Positions 35,050-44,549 of a DNA stretch of 64,000 nt are shown here, in pieces. The position numbers and the translations under genes were made by a program. The notes under the pieces were generated by a model. It saw only the letters and a list, made by a program, of their open reading frames with translations. It was not told the origin of the DNA and made no database searches. The stretch is from Qipengyuania vulgaris (GTDB lineage Bacteria; Pseudomonadota; Alphaproteobacteria; Sphingomonadales; Sphingomonadaceae). Numbering within the stretch: position 1 is the stretch's first letter; the number at the start of each line of letters is the position of its first letter. The stretch is from positions 248,001-312,000 of the forward strand of contig NZ_WTYC01000002.1 of NCBI RefSeq assembly GCF_009827325.1, written 5' to 3'.

Positions 35050-37017
35050 TCAACCGCCCGCGTGATAGAAATCGTAGATCTGCTGGGCGACGCCTGCACT
35101 AATTCCCGGTGCGCGCTGGAGGTCCTGCAGCGATGCGGCGCGGACTTTTCCCGCCGTGCCAAAATGTAGCAGCAGCGCCCGCTTTCGTGACGGCCCGATG
35201 CCGGGAATTTCGTCGAGCGGCGAGGCCGTGATCGCACGGCTGCGTTTCGCTCGGTGGGCACCGATGGCGTAGCGGTGAACTTCGTCGCGCAGGGTCTGGA
35301 GATAGAACAGGAGCTGCGAATTGACCGGCAGCGTCTTTTCGCGGCCGTCGGGGAAGTGGAACACTTCGCGCCCTTCGCGCCCGTGGTGCGGGCCCTTGGC
35401 GATGCCGACCACGGGCACCTCGTCCGCGATTCCCAGATCCTCCAGCACGCCCATCACGCTCGAAACCTGCCCCTTGCCGCCATCGATCAGCAGCAGGTCG
35501 GGCCAGATCGCTTCGTGACCCTTCCCATTTGGCGCGCTCTCATCTGAGCGGTCGGTCTCCGCAAGCTTGCGGAAACGGCGGCCCATGACCTCACGCATCA
35601 TTGCGAAATCGTCGTTTGTCTGCGCGGTTCTGAAGTTGAACTTGCGGTACTGACCTTTTTCGAAGCCTTCAGGACTGGCGACCACCATCGCGCCCAGCGC
35701 CTTGTCGCCTTGGATATGGCTGTTATCGTAAATCTCGATGCGCTGGGGCACCTCCTCCAGTTCGAGGAATTCTGCCAGCTCGCGCAGCCGCTGCGCTTTC
35801 GTCCCGCTTTCCGCCAGCCGCCGCTCGAGTGCTTCGGTGGCATTGCGCTGTGCCTGCTGCATCAGCTTGCGCCGGTCGCCGCGCTGGGGGATCGAGATCA
35901 CGACCGCATGGCCAGCCTTCTCCGCCAGCGCTTCCGCGATCAGTTCCTGCTCGGCCAGTTCCCGGTCTGTCAAAATCGTCTTGGGCGGCGGAACCTCTTC
36001 GTAGAATTGCAGCAAAACGTCGGACAGCACTTCTTCCTCGGCCAGATCGGCTGTATTCTTCGGGAAGAAGGCCTTGTGTCCCCAATTCTGTCCGCCGCGA
36101 ATGAAGAAGGCCTGTACGCCGATCTGACCACCCTTGGCAGCCAGCGCGAAAACGTCGGCATCGCCGACGCCGCTGGCGTTGATTGCCTGGCTGCCTTGGA
36201 TGAAGGTCGCCGCGCGCAACCGGTCACGCAGGATCGCCGCGGTTTCGAAATCGAGGTTCTCGGCCGCCTTGGCCATCTGTTTTTCGATATTGGACTGCAC
36301 CGCACCCGACTTCCCCGAAAGGAAGTCCTTGGCTTCCTGCACAAGGCTTTCGTAACCCGCTTCGTCGATCCGGCCGACGCAGGGGGCCGAACAGCGCTTG
36401 ATCTGATAGAGCAGGCAAGGCCGGTCGCGATTGTTGAAGAAACTGTCGGTGCAAGACCTCAGAAGGAACAGTTTCTGCAGCGCGTTGAGCGTCTTGTTGA
36501 CAGAGCCCGCGCTGGCGAAAGGGCCGTAGTAATTGCCCTTCGCCCGCCGCGCGCCGCGGTGTTTCTGGATGCGCGGAAAGGCATGGTCGGCGCGTAGCAG
36601 GATGAAAGGGAAGCTCTTGTCGTCGCGCAGCAGCACGTTGAAGGGCGGGCGGTACCGCTTGATCAGCTGCGCTTCGAGGAGGAGCGCCTCGGCTTCCGAA
36701 TTGGTGACGACTATTTCCATCGCCCGGGTCTGGCTGATCATCCGCTGGAGCCGGATAGAAAGGTTCTTCACTTGCGTGTAATTCGCCACCCGCGCCTTGA
36801 GACTGCGCGCCTTGCCGACATAAAGCACGTCGCCCCGCGTATCGAGCATGCGATAGACGCCGGGGCGCGGCTTCAATGTCTTCACCGTGTCGCGGATGGC
36901 CTTGATCCCGGTTTCGAGATCCGGCTGCGCGCTGGCCACGGTTTTGGTGGCGCGTTCCTCGTGGAAACGCTCCTTTCCTCTCGGATCGTTGGGAGAACCG
37001 GCCTTGCTGCGCGACAT
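35050..37017 (-). CDS. uvrC: UvrABC excinuclease subunit C
   Basis: 655 residues from ATG 37017; an in-frame ATG at 37071 would add 18. Makes both incisions around a DNA lesion. The N-terminal GIY-YIG nuclease is PGVYRMLDTRGDVLYVGKA; a Cys-rich patch follows (CLLYQIKRCSAPCVGRI), then the UVR segment (FETAAILRDRLRA), the RNase H-like nuclease with YDNSHIQGDKALGAMVV, LLIDGGKGQ and RDEVHRYAIGAHRAKRS, and a helix-hairpin-helix end IPGIGPSRKRALLLHFG. Divergent from the permease gene, 64 bp between starts. Confidence 0.96.
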   Translation of the reverse strand: MSRSKAGSPNDPRGKERFHEERATKTVASAQPDLETGIKAIRDTVKTLKPRPGVYRMLDTRGDVLYVGKARSLKARVANYTQVKNLSIRLQRMISQTRAMEIVVTNSEAEALLLEAQLIKRYRPPFNVLLRDDKSFPFILLRADHAFPRIQKHRGARRAKGNYYGPFASAGSVNKTLNALQKLFLLRSCTDSFFNNRDRPCLLYQIKRCSAPCVGRIDEAGYESLVQEAKDFLSGKSGAVQSNIEKQMAKAAENLDFETAAILRDRLRAATFIQGSQAINASGVGDADVFALAAKGGQIGVQAFFIRGGQNWGHKAFFPKNTADLAEEEVLSDVLLQFYEEVPPPKTILTDRELAEQELIAEALAEKAGHAVVISIPQRGDRRKLMQQAQRNATEALERRLAESGTKAQRLRELAEFLELEEVPQRIEIYDNSHIQGDKALGAMVVASPEGFEKGQYRKFNFRTAQTNDDFAMMREVMGRRFRKLAETDRSDESAPNGKGHEAIWPDLLLIDGGKGQVSSVMGVLEDLGIADEVPVVGIAKGPHHGREGREVFHFPDGREKTLPVNSQLLFYLQTLRDEVHRYAIGAHRAKRSRAITASPLDEIPGIGPSRKRALLLHFGTAGKVRAASLQDLQRAPGISAGVAQQIYDFYHAGG

Positions 37018-37081
37018 GGCGGTGGAGATAGTGCGCGCGAGGCGCTTGTGCAAAGCCGTGTTTGCCGCCATCCCCGCCGGG

Positions 37082-38365
37082 ATGAACGAAAGCTACGACG
37101 CTCCGCCACGTACCGTCGGTTTCTGGGGAACGGCGCTGTTCCCGATAAACGGCATGATCGGAGCGGGCATCTTCGCCCTTCCTGCCGTACTGGCAGCCAG
37201 TGTGGGAAGTTTCGCCCCCTGGTTGATGCTGGCGGGCGGGATCGGCTTCCTGCCACTCGCGCTGTGCTACGCTTGGCTTGCCCGCAGGTTCGAGAATAGC
37301 GGCGGGCCAGTGCTTTACGGTGAAGCCGCGTTCGGGCGCTTCGTCGGCTTTCAGGCAGGCTGGGCCCGCTATGCCAGTGCGATCGTGACCGCGGCTGCCA
37401 ACACCAGCGTGATGGTCGCCTATCTCGCTGCGGTGTGGCCCGCTCTCGCCAATCCGATCGCGGAAGCTGGCGCGATTGCCACGATCCTCGCCATCGTCAC
37501 ACTCGTCAATCTCGTCGGCATGAGCCGCGCCGTCGGCGCGCTTGGAGTGATGACCGTTATAAAGGTCGTACCGCTCATCGCACTCGTCGTTTCCGCGCTC
37601 TTCGCCGCCGATCCGGACATCGGTTTCGCTGTCCCGGAATTCTCGGCCGTCGAGACGGTGGTGCTCCTCACATTCTATGCCTTCATGGGTTTCGAGGCGG
37701 TGGTCGAACCCGCCGGCGAAATGCGCCGACCGCGGCGCGACATCCCGCTCGCCATCATCTCCATGGTGGCGGCAGTGACGCTGCTCTACATGGCCGTGAT
37801 CTGGGGCTATCTCGCGATTGCTCCGGCAGTCGTAAACGAAGACAATGCGCTGGCCGGTGCAGCTCTGGAAACAATGGGGCAGATCGGTGCGACAGCCATC
37901 GTCATCGCCGCCGCAGTCAGTATCGCCGCGAACAATTTCAACGGTTCGACCACGCAACCGCGCATCCTCTACGGCATGGCGCAGCGGGGGATGTTGCCCC
38001 TGTGGTTTGCAGGCATTTCCAAGCGTTTCGGCACTCCGGGCAATGCGATCCTCTTTACCGGCGCGGCCTCCATCGCTTTCGGCGTGTGGGAAGGATTCGC
38101 CGTACTGGCGATCGCGGGGACTCTGATCCGGCTGGTGACCTACTGCATCTGCGCCGCTGCCCTTCCTGTGCTCGAGCATCGGGAAGGAAAGGTGCAGCCT
38201 TTCCATGCGCTATGCAGCGTGCTGGCGATCGCCGTCAGCCTGTTCGTTGCGGCGCAGGTCGATACAAAGGCCATCCTCGTACTGGCGGGCATGATCGGTT
38301 TGGGCGCCGTGTTCTATCTTATAGCCGGGAGAAACGCGGCACAAACCGAACTTCCGGTCGCCTGA
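37082..38365 (+). CDS. APC-family amino acid permease
   Basis: 427 residues, about 12 membrane helices. The first helix carries the broken-helix substrate motif GMIGAGIFALPAV typical of the APC superfamily; later FYAFMGFEAVVEPAGEMRRPRRDIP and NNFNGSTTQPRILYGMAQRGMLP fit amino-acid/polyamine transporters. Substrate not determinable. ATG 37082 is the start nearest the first helix. The next gene begins one base after its stop, so the two are co-transcribed. Confidence 0.9.
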   Translation: MNESYDAPPRTVGFWGTALFPINGMIGAGIFALPAVLAASVGSFAPWLMLAGGIGFLPLALCYAWLARRFENSGGPVLYGEAAFGRFVGFQAGWARYASAIVTAAANTSVMVAYLAAVWPALANPIAEAGAIATILAIVTLVNLVGMSRAVGALGVMTVIKVVPLIALVVSALFAADPDIGFAVPEFSAVETVVLLTFYAFMGFEAVVEPAGEMRRPRRDIPLAIISMVAAVTLLYMAVIWGYLAIAPAVVNEDNALAGAALETMGQIGATAIVIAAAVSIAANNFNGSTTQPRILYGMAQRGMLPLWFAGISKRFGTPGNAILFTGAASIAFGVWEGFAVLAIAGTLIRLVTYCICAAALPVLEHREGKVQPFHALCSVLAIAVSLFVAAQVDTKAILVLAGMIGLGAVFYLIAGRNAAQTELPVA

Positions 38366-38366
38366 C

Positions 38367-39551
38367 ATGGCGGATCGTTACGACGCGATAGTGCTCGGAG
38401 CGGGAGCCGCCGGGCTGATGTGCGCGGCACGAGCAGGCCAACAGGGTCGGCGGGTGCTGGTGCTCGAAAAGTCGGAAAAGCCGGGCAAGAAAATCCTGAT
38501 CTCTGGCGGCGGGCGGTGCAATTTTACCAATATCGGCGCAGGCCCTGCGAACTATCTTTCGTCCAATCCGCACTTCGCCAAATCGGCGTTGGCCCGTTAC
38601 ACGTCCCGCGATTTCCTCGCACTGGTGGAAAGCTACGGTATCGCCTGGCACGAGAAGACACTTGGCCAATTGTTCTGCGATGGATCGTCGAAGCAAGTCG
38701 TCGAAATGCTTGTGGTGGAATGTGCCAAGGGCGGTGTCGATATCTTTTGCAGCGAGCAGGTGGCAGAGGTTTCGCAAGAAGATGGCTTTACGGTCGTTAC
38801 GCACGCCGGAAGCTATTCCGCACCCAATCTGGTGATCGCCACTGGCGGCCCTTCCATTCCCAAGATGGGCGCAACCGGCTTCGCTTACGATCTCGCGCGG
38901 CAGTTCGGTCTCAAAGTCGTCGAACCACGTCCCGCGCTGGTTCCGCTGACACTGGGGGGAGAGGAGGTGCTGTTCCGCGAAATCTCAGGGGTTTCCGCGC
39001 CGGTCGTGGCGAGCGTGGGCAAGGCGAGCTTTTCCGAAGCCGCGTTGTTCACGCATCGCGGGCTGTCCGGCCCTTCAATACTGCAGGCCTCCTCCTACTG
39101 GAAGCCAGGCGAAGACGTCGCAATAGACTTCTTGCCGGACCACACCGGCAACTGGCTGCTCGACCGGAAACGCGAAACGCCTCGCGCCACCCTGCGCTCG
39201 GTCCTGCGCGAGGCACTGCCAGACCGTCTCGCCGATATACTCGCCGAAAAGCTGGGGCTGGAAACGGAACTCGGCAATGCGAGCGACCAGACCCTGCGTA
39301 CGGCAGAAGATCGCCTCAAGAGCTGGTCGTTCCGGCCGACCGGCAGCGAAGGCTTCGCCAAGGCCGAAGTAACAGTCGGCGGCATTTCGACCGCCGAGCT
39401 GTCGTCGAAGACGATGGAAGCCAGAAAGGCCCCCGGCCTCTATGCAATCGGAGAGGCAGTCGACGTGACGGGCTGGCTCGGCGGGTACAACTTCCAGTGG
39501 GCCTGGGCGAGCGGTGTTGCTGCGGGCGATGCCATCGCGGGCAGCGTCTAG
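38367..39551 (+). CDS. BaiN/RdsA-type NAD(P)/FAD-dependent oxidoreductase
   Basis: 394 residues. Flavoprotein of the HI0933/BaiN family. Dinucleotide fold GAGAAGLMCAARA at the start, then SEKPGKKILISGGGRCNFTN, which is diagnostic of the family, IATGGPSIPKMGATGFAYDLA, and the C-terminal GLYAIGEAVDVTGWLGGYNFQWAW. Some members reduce bile-acid or other enoyl substrates; the role here is unknown. Follows the permease gene directly. Stop TAG lies in CTAG, shared with the convergent barrel gene. Confidence 0.93.
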   Translation: MADRYDAIVLGAGAAGLMCAARAGQQGRRVLVLEKSEKPGKKILISGGGRCNFTNIGAGPANYLSSNPHFAKSALARYTSRDFLALVESYGIAWHEKTLGQLFCDGSSKQVVEMLVVECAKGGVDIFCSEQVAEVSQEDGFTVVTHAGSYSAPNLVIATGGPSIPKMGATGFAYDLARQFGLKVVEPRPALVPLTLGGEEVLFREISGVSAPVVASVGKASFSEAALFTHRGLSGPSILQASSYWKPGEDVAIDFLPDHTGNWLLDRKRETPRATLRSVLREALPDRLADILAEKLGLETELGNASDQTLRTAEDRLKSWSFRPTGSEGFAKAEVTVGGISTAELSSKTMEARKAPGLYAIGEAVDVTGWLGGYNFQWAWASGVAAGDAIAGSV

Positions 39552-42304
39552 AACGCCTTCCTGACCTCGATACCGAAATAACGACCGGTGGGATCGATCC
39601 TGAACGGTTCGTAGGCATCAGGAACAACTCCGTTCTCGTCGGTAACCCTCCTGCGGGCGTCGAACACATTGTCCATCATTGCCGAGACGCGCAGGCCCTT
39701 GAGAAAACCATCTTCCTTGTCGAACGCTTCGCCCAGATCTGCGAACAGGCGAATATCTACCGTCGCCAGATCGCCGAAGAACAGATCGCTCGATCCGGGT
39801 AGTTCTCCTCCGCGAAGGACGGCCCCGCCGACATATTGGCCCGAAAGCCGGAAACCATAACCCTGCCAGAAGATGCCGCCCTGCAACCTCGAGCTATGGC
39901 GCGGAACTGCCCCGCCGCCGAGCACGAAGCCATCGATCTGATCGAACAGCGGTCCGTTCTCAGACAACAGCACCTCGTTTTCCAGAACGATGTTGTGGTT
40001 GAAGCCCAGGAAGTAGCGCGGGCGGGTGTCTTCGTTTCCGCCGCCTCCCATCATCCGAGCCATGCGTCCGCCACCGCCGCGGCGGCCCTGCTGGCCGGAT
40101 TCGCCGGCAGCAGCGGCATCGGCGCTGCACATACGCTCGCGCAGGGTCTTCAGGCGCTCAGGGTCGATCTCGCCGTCCTCGTTTCTCAGACGTGCGAGCA
40201 TTTCCTCCGGCAGTGCGTCCAGATTGGGCGGATCGGCACAGATTGCCGTACGCATGGCGGCGAAGCGCTCGCTTCGTTCTTGCGCTTCTTCTCCGCAGAA
40301 CCGCTCACGCGCAGCCGCGATCTTTGCAGGGTCCGGATTGCCGTTTTCGTCAAGCAGGCGCGCACGGAAAGCTTCCGGGATCTGCGACAAATCGGGCGTC
40401 TCGCCTTCCGGTGTATTGCAGAAGACTTCCCGCACTGCCTGCATGCGTGCGGGATCGAAACCGCCGCCCTGCTCGCCCGGCGGCGCTTGCGCTGCAGCTT
40501 GCCCGCCTGCGCTTGGCGGTCCCCTGCGCTCGGTCCGTTCGGGTGCCTTGCCGATTTGGCCGCGGGTGTTGAAGCCGAAGGAAAGGATGCGGCTGCGGGT
40601 TTCATACAGGGTGAGCGGGCGCCGATCGATAGCCAGAAGCTCACCGTCGGAATCGCGAGTTACACGGTCAGGAAAGGCTTGCTCAAAGGCGGAGCTGAAG
40701 GAAGGCGATGACGTGACATCACGCGACCGGTTGATTCCGTAATCGGCGCTCAGGCGCGAATTCTCCCAGAAGGGCAATTCCCAATTGGCGCTGAATTTCC
40801 AGTCGTTCTGCGTCTCCGCAACCAGGTCGGGGTTTCCGCCCGTTACGACCGTGGCCAACACCGTTTCTCCGCTGCGATAGTCGAAGACGGTTGAATTGAA
40901 TTCGTCGATCCGCGGATTACCGAGATTCGCGAGCGAAGGGGCCACTTCGCGATAGATCCGGGTGGCGCTCAGATTGAGGTTTTCGAAAGGCGACCAGTTG
41001 GCGCCAAGGCTCCAGTTGGCGAGCGTGCCGAAGTCCGACAAATTCTCGAACCCGCCCGTCGCCGTCAGCGAGATATCGCCGATAACGCCCAGGGGATCGC
41101 CGCGCCGGGCAATCGGTGCTGTCACCGTGAGACCGCCGTTTAGGCCTCTGCGCGTCAGTGAAATATCGCTGTCGGCGCGGGAATCTTCGCTTTCGAGCCT
41201 CGTCCAGTCGAGACCCAGATCGAGCGTGGTACTCAGTTCGCCGGCCGGAAGCTGGAGCGGGAAGCCGTTCAACGTCAGCTTGTTCGAGGTCGTGTAAGTC
41301 CGGCTGCGTGCCGTGTCGAAGCCGCTTGCGTCGTTGCGGTCGATCTCTGTCAGCGAGCGGGTGTGATTGCTGTCGTTCGTAAACGTTGCGTCCCAGGCAC
41401 CGAGCGGTTTGTTGAAGGTGAGGCCAGCCGAATAGCTATCGGTTTCACCGCGCCGTTCGAGAGGCGTCGCCCCGTCGATCGCCAGGCCGGACAGGCTACG
41501 GCTTTCATCGTGCCCAATCGTCCCGTTCAGGCTAATCGAGCTGCCGCTGTCCATGAATGCGCGGGTATAATTGCCTTCGGCCTGCAGGCTCATCGTATCC
41601 GATACGAGACTGCGGAACTGGGCCTCGCCGGGGATATCGGTCAGCACCAGCCCACGCTCCGCCTCGGTCAGCAAGCTGCGATCCTGGGCTTCGACATTGA
41701 AGTTTAGCCGGCCCTTCTCCCCGATCCTCAGCCAGGTCGCTTCCTGTTCGCTGGCCGAATAGCCGCCAGAACCCGGTTGTTCATATTCCACTTCAACGGT
41801 CAGGCTCTGGAAATTGGGCTTGAGGACGATATTGACCACGCGCTGGTCCGGCGAATAGCCGAAGCGCTGCGCCACCTCTTCCGCAAACACCTCCACCTTG
41901 GCGACGGCCTCGGGAGGGTAGCTGCGAAATTCGCGCGAGCTCGATACGCGAATACCGTTGATCAGGAAGACGGGCCTGCCCCCGCCGCGTCCGCCTCGGG
42001 CACCGCTGCTGGTCGCAGGCTCGATGGCGTCAATAAGATCGGCGATCGATCCCGCGCCGAAAGCGGCGATATCGGCTTCGTCATACTCCGCAAGCGGTGG
42101 CTGATCGATGATGAGCTGGCCCTTGAGACGCGTTCCATAAACGACAATGTCGCCTTCGTCTCCGGGCGGAACGGCCGCCTCTGCGTCGGCCGAATTGTCT
42201 GCTGGCTGTTCTTGGCCGTCTTCATCCTGCGCCATTGCGGATGGAATTTGCCATACCCATATGGCAGTAAGCGCCAGAAGCGTGGATTTGCCGTATCTAT
42301 GCAT
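39548..42304 (-). CDS. TonB-dependent-receptor-like outer-membrane protein with cysteine-repeat insert
   Basis: 918 residues from ATG 42304 (TTG 42307 also possible). Signal peptide to SAMAQ, acidic linker, TonB-box-like DIVVYGTR, a plug domain with FLINGIRVSS, and a long beta barrel ending in Phe (EVRKAF), the outer-membrane assembly signal. Between two barrel strands (about 40030-40560) sits a hydrophilic insert with Gly/Arg/Pro borders and four short helices ending in Cys (REVFC, RERFC, RTAIC, RERMC) separated by PDLSQIPEAFRARLL and PNLDALPEEMLARLR type segments. The insert is unlike normal barrel loops. Ligand unknown. Confidence 0.85.
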   Translation of the reverse strand: MHRYGKSTLLALTAIWVWQIPSAMAQDEDGQEQPADNSADAEAAVPPGDEGDIVVYGTRLKGQLIIDQPPLAEYDEADIAAFGAGSIADLIDAIEPATSSGARGGRGGGRPVFLINGIRVSSSREFRSYPPEAVAKVEVFAEEVAQRFGYSPDQRVVNIVLKPNFQSLTVEVEYEQPGSGGYSASEQEATWLRIGEKGRLNFNVEAQDRSLLTEAERGLVLTDIPGEAQFRSLVSDTMSLQAEGNYTRAFMDSGSSISLNGTIGHDESRSLSGLAIDGATPLERRGETDSYSAGLTFNKPLGAWDATFTNDSNHTRSLTEIDRNDASGFDTARSRTYTTSNKLTLNGFPLQLPAGELSTTLDLGLDWTRLESEDSRADSDISLTRRGLNGGLTVTAPIARRGDPLGVIGDISLTATGGFENLSDFGTLANWSLGANWSPFENLNLSATRIYREVAPSLANLGNPRIDEFNSTVFDYRSGETVLATVVTGGNPDLVAETQNDWKFSANWELPFWENSRLSADYGINRSRDVTSSPSFSSAFEQAFPDRVTRDSDGELLAIDRRPLTLYETRSRILSFGFNTRGQIGKAPERTERRGPPSAGGQAAAQAPPGEQGGGFDPARMQAVREVFCNTPEGETPDLSQIPEAFRARLLDENGNPDPAKIAAARERFCGEEAQERSERFAAMRTAICADPPNLDALPEEMLARLRNEDGEIDPERLKTLRERMCSADAAAAGESGQQGRRGGGGRMARMMGGGGNEDTRPRYFLGFNHNIVLENEVLLSENGPLFDQIDGFVLGGGAVPRHSSRLQGGIFWQGYGFRLSGQYVGGAVLRGGELPGSSDLFFGDLATVDIRLFADLGEAFDKEDGFLKGLRVSAMMDNVFDARRRVTDENGVVPDAYEPFRIDPTGRYFGIEVRKAF

Positions 42305-42509
42305 CAAACTCGGGTCTTTCGATTTTGGATCGTCAGGCGCCCTCGCTTGATGACTTCGGCGAAAGGACGAACAAGGACAAGAGTTTGCCGCGTATCGAAT
42401 TGTCGCGGCAGCCTTGCAGAAGCCTGAATGCCAAACTCTTCCCTTTTATCCCGCCTACCGCTATGGGCGCGCGACATTACTCGACCAACAACATGACTTA
42501 AGGACACGA

Positions 42510-42767
42510 ATGGCCAAGGAAGAACTTCTCGAAATGCGCGGGCGCGTTGTGGAACTGTTGCCCAACGCCATGTTCCGCGTCGAGCTCGAGAACGGCCATG
42601 AAGTGCTTGGCCACACTGCTGGCAAGATGCGCAAAAACCGCATCCGCGTTCTGGTGGGTGACGAGGTGCTGTGTGAACTGACGCCTTACGACCTGACCAA
42701 GGCGCGCATCACCTACCGCTTCATGCCCGGACGCGGCGGCCCCGGCCAGGGCCCCGGCCCACAGTAA
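42510..42767 (+). CDS. infA: Translation initiation factor IF-1
   Basis: 85 residues. S1/OB-fold factor binding the 30S A-site. Typical sequence [49 protein letters not shown]. About 13 residues longer than the common 72 through a Gly/Pro tail ([12 protein letters not shown]). ATG 42510 follows AAGGA; upstream frame is not conserved. First of the infA-maf-RNase-yacG run. Divergent from the barrel gene, with 205 bp between the starts. Confidence 0.97.
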   Translation: MAKEELLEMRGRVVELLPNAMFRVELENGHEVLGHTAGKMRKNRIRVLVGDEVLCELTPYDLTKARITYRFMPGRGGPGQGPGPQ

Positions 42768-42773
42768 CCGCGC

Positions 42774-43349
42774 GTGGGTTCGCCCAAGCTCATCCTCGCC
42801 TCCGCCAGCCCGCGCCGCCGCGATCTGATCGCGCGGCTGGGCTTGGCGCCGGATGCGATCAATCCTGCCGACATCGACGAAACGCCCACAAAAGGCGAAC
42901 TCCCGCGCGACTATGCCCGGCGCATGGCGCGCGAGAAGGCTGAAGCTGCCGCAAGCGACGATGGTTTCGTGCTGGCAGGCGACACCGTAGTGGCGGCCGG
43001 CCGCCGCATCCTGCCCAAGGCCGAGGACGAGACGACAGCCCGGCAATGCCTCGAATTGCTGTCGGGACGCCGCCACCGCGTCATGTCCGCCATTGCCTTG
43101 CATGCGCCGGACGGCACGGTACGCGAGCGCTTGAGCGAGACGGTGGTTCTATTCAAACGTCTTTCCGGACAAGAGATCGAAGCTTACATCGCCAGCGGCG
43201 AATGGCACGGAAAAGCTGGCGGATACGCTATCCAGGGCATTGCCGAGGGCCTGATCACTCGCATTCAAGGCAGCCATTCGGGGGTCGTCGGCCTCCCGCT
43301 CTACGAGACACGCGCCTTATTGAAAACGGCAGGGTTCGACATTGCCTGA
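42774..43349 (+). CDS. maf: Maf-family nucleotide pyrophosphatase
   Basis: 191 residues from GTG 42774. Hydrolyses non-canonical or modified nucleoside triphosphates (dTTP/UTP/m7GTP type depending on subgroup). Signatures: LILASASPRRRDLIARLG, VLAGDTVVAAGRRIL, LSGRRHRVMSAIAL and GKAGGYAIQGIAEGLI. The order infA-maf-RNase E/G-yacG is common in related bacteria. The RNase gene begins 8 bp inside this one. Confidence 0.94.
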   Translation: MGSPKLILASASPRRRDLIARLGLAPDAINPADIDETPTKGELPRDYARRMAREKAEAAASDDGFVLAGDTVVAAGRRILPKAEDETTARQCLELLSGRRHRVMSAIALHAPDGTVRERLSETVVLFKRLSGQEIEAYIASGEWHGKAGGYAIQGIAEGLITRIQGSHSGVVGLPLYETRALLKTAGFDIA

Positions 43350-44289
43350 GTGGCTGATCGAAGAAGGGATCGGCGAAACGCGTGCCATTTTGCTCGATGG
43401 CGATACCGTACTGGCTGCAAAATGCCGCTGGCACGGCGAAGTATATTCCGGCCAGACTATCGCCGCAAAGCTGGCAAGCAAGCGCGGTGTCCGGGGAACG
43501 GCGATCTCTCCCGAGGGCCGCGAGATTCTGGTCGACAAATTGCCCCGAGACGCAAGCGAGGGAAGCACGCTCGACCTCGTCGTGACCCGTGCCGCCATAA
43601 CCGAGCAGGGACGCTACAAACTGCCTTCCGCCAGGCCCGCGGGCTCCGTTACGAAGACAGAGGACGGCTTCAGTGGCGGAACAGCCGTGCACCGCTTTCC
43701 CGCCGGGACATGGGAGGACATCTGGCTCGCCGCGAATTCGGGGGAGGTGGCATTCAACGGCGGATCGCTGCTGTTTGCCGTTACCCCTGCGATGACATTG
43801 GTAGATATCGACGGAGACCTCGATCCCCGCGCGCTGGCGCTGGCAGCGGTCGAGCCACTCGCACTTGCGCTGGTTCAGTTCGATCTCGGCGGTTCGATCG
43901 GGATCGATTTCCCCACGCTGGAAGCCAAGACAGTCCGCAAGGCAGTGGACGCCGCTCTCGAAGAGGCGCTGTCGAATTGGCCGCATGAGCGTACTGCGAT
44001 GAACGGGTTCGGCTTCGTTCAACTCGTCTCGCGGCTGGAAGGACCCTCCCTCCTCCACCGCTTCGCCACGTCGCGGACCGGAATGGGGGTACGCATGGCA
44101 TTGCGCCGGGCGGAATTGGTCGAGGGTGCAGGTATCACGCTTCTTACAGTCCATCCCGCACTCAAGGCCAAACTCAAGTCTGAATGGATTGAAGAACTCG
44201 AACGCAGAACGGGTCGCCCGCTGCGGATAGAGACCGATCCCGGCCTTGCCATCGAGGCCGCTTCTGCCCAGATCATGGGGCATGAATAA
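43342..44289 (+). CDS. Short RNase E/G-family protein
   Basis: 315 residues, well short of RNase G (about 490). Starts at TTG 43342, 8 bp inside maf. The N-terminal half looks like the S1-containing part (GETRAILLDGD, HGEVYSGQTIAAK, GTAISPEGREILVDKLP). The catalytic block is present: MTLVDIDGD and FDLGGSIGIDFPTL match the two Mg-binding Asp regions of RNase E. The zinc-link CPxC is not seen. Probably an RNA-processing enzyme, possibly of altered oligomeric state. Overlaps yacG by 8 bp. Confidence 0.85.
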   Translation: MPEWLIEEGIGETRAILLDGDTVLAAKCRWHGEVYSGQTIAAKLASKRGVRGTAISPEGREILVDKLPRDASEGSTLDLVVTRAAITEQGRYKLPSARPAGSVTKTEDGFSGGTAVHRFPAGTWEDIWLAANSGEVAFNGGSLLFAVTPAMTLVDIDGDLDPRALALAAVEPLALALVQFDLGGSIGIDFPTLEAKTVRKAVDAALEEALSNWPHERTAMNGFGFVQLVSRLEGPSLLHRFATSRTGMGVRMALRRAELVEGAGITLLTVHPALKAKLKSEWIEELERRTGRPLRIETDPGLAIEAASAQIMGHE

Positions 44290-44461
44290 ATCCTGCCCCA
44301 TCTGCAAGAAGCCGCGCTCCGAAAACCATGCCCCGTTCTGCTCGGATCGATGCCGGGACCGTGACCTCGCGAAATGGTTCGGTGACAGTTATGCCGTGCC
44401 CGGTCGAGCCGCCTTGCCGGAAGAGATCGCCACCGAAGTGGTCACGCCGCAGGACGACTGA
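44282..44461 (+). CDS. yacG: DNA gyrase inhibitor YacG
   Basis: 59 residues. Zinc-binding protein: CPICKKP and CSDRCRDRDLAKWF give the four Cys ligands (CxxC and CxxxC). E. coli YacG binds GyrB and inhibits gyrase. The ATG lies 8 bp inside the RNase gene. Last gene before tRNA-Phe, the usual arrangement in this group. Confidence 0.93.
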   Translation: MNKSCPICKKPRSENHAPFCSDRCRDRDLAKWFGDSYAVPGRAALPEEIATEVVTPQDD

Positions 44462-44549
44462 AATAGCCCCTTGCCAATCCGCGCCCGCTTCGCCATAGGC
44501 GCGCACTCCAGCCGCTGGAGAGCCCCACGAGAGGCCGCAGCGAAGGTAA

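Noticed and set aside
36224..38206. 660-residue open frame on the minus strand across uvrC and the permease gene
   Set aside because: It covers the divergent uvrC start and the permease in wrong frames; composition is His/Gly/Arg-biased and no motif is present.
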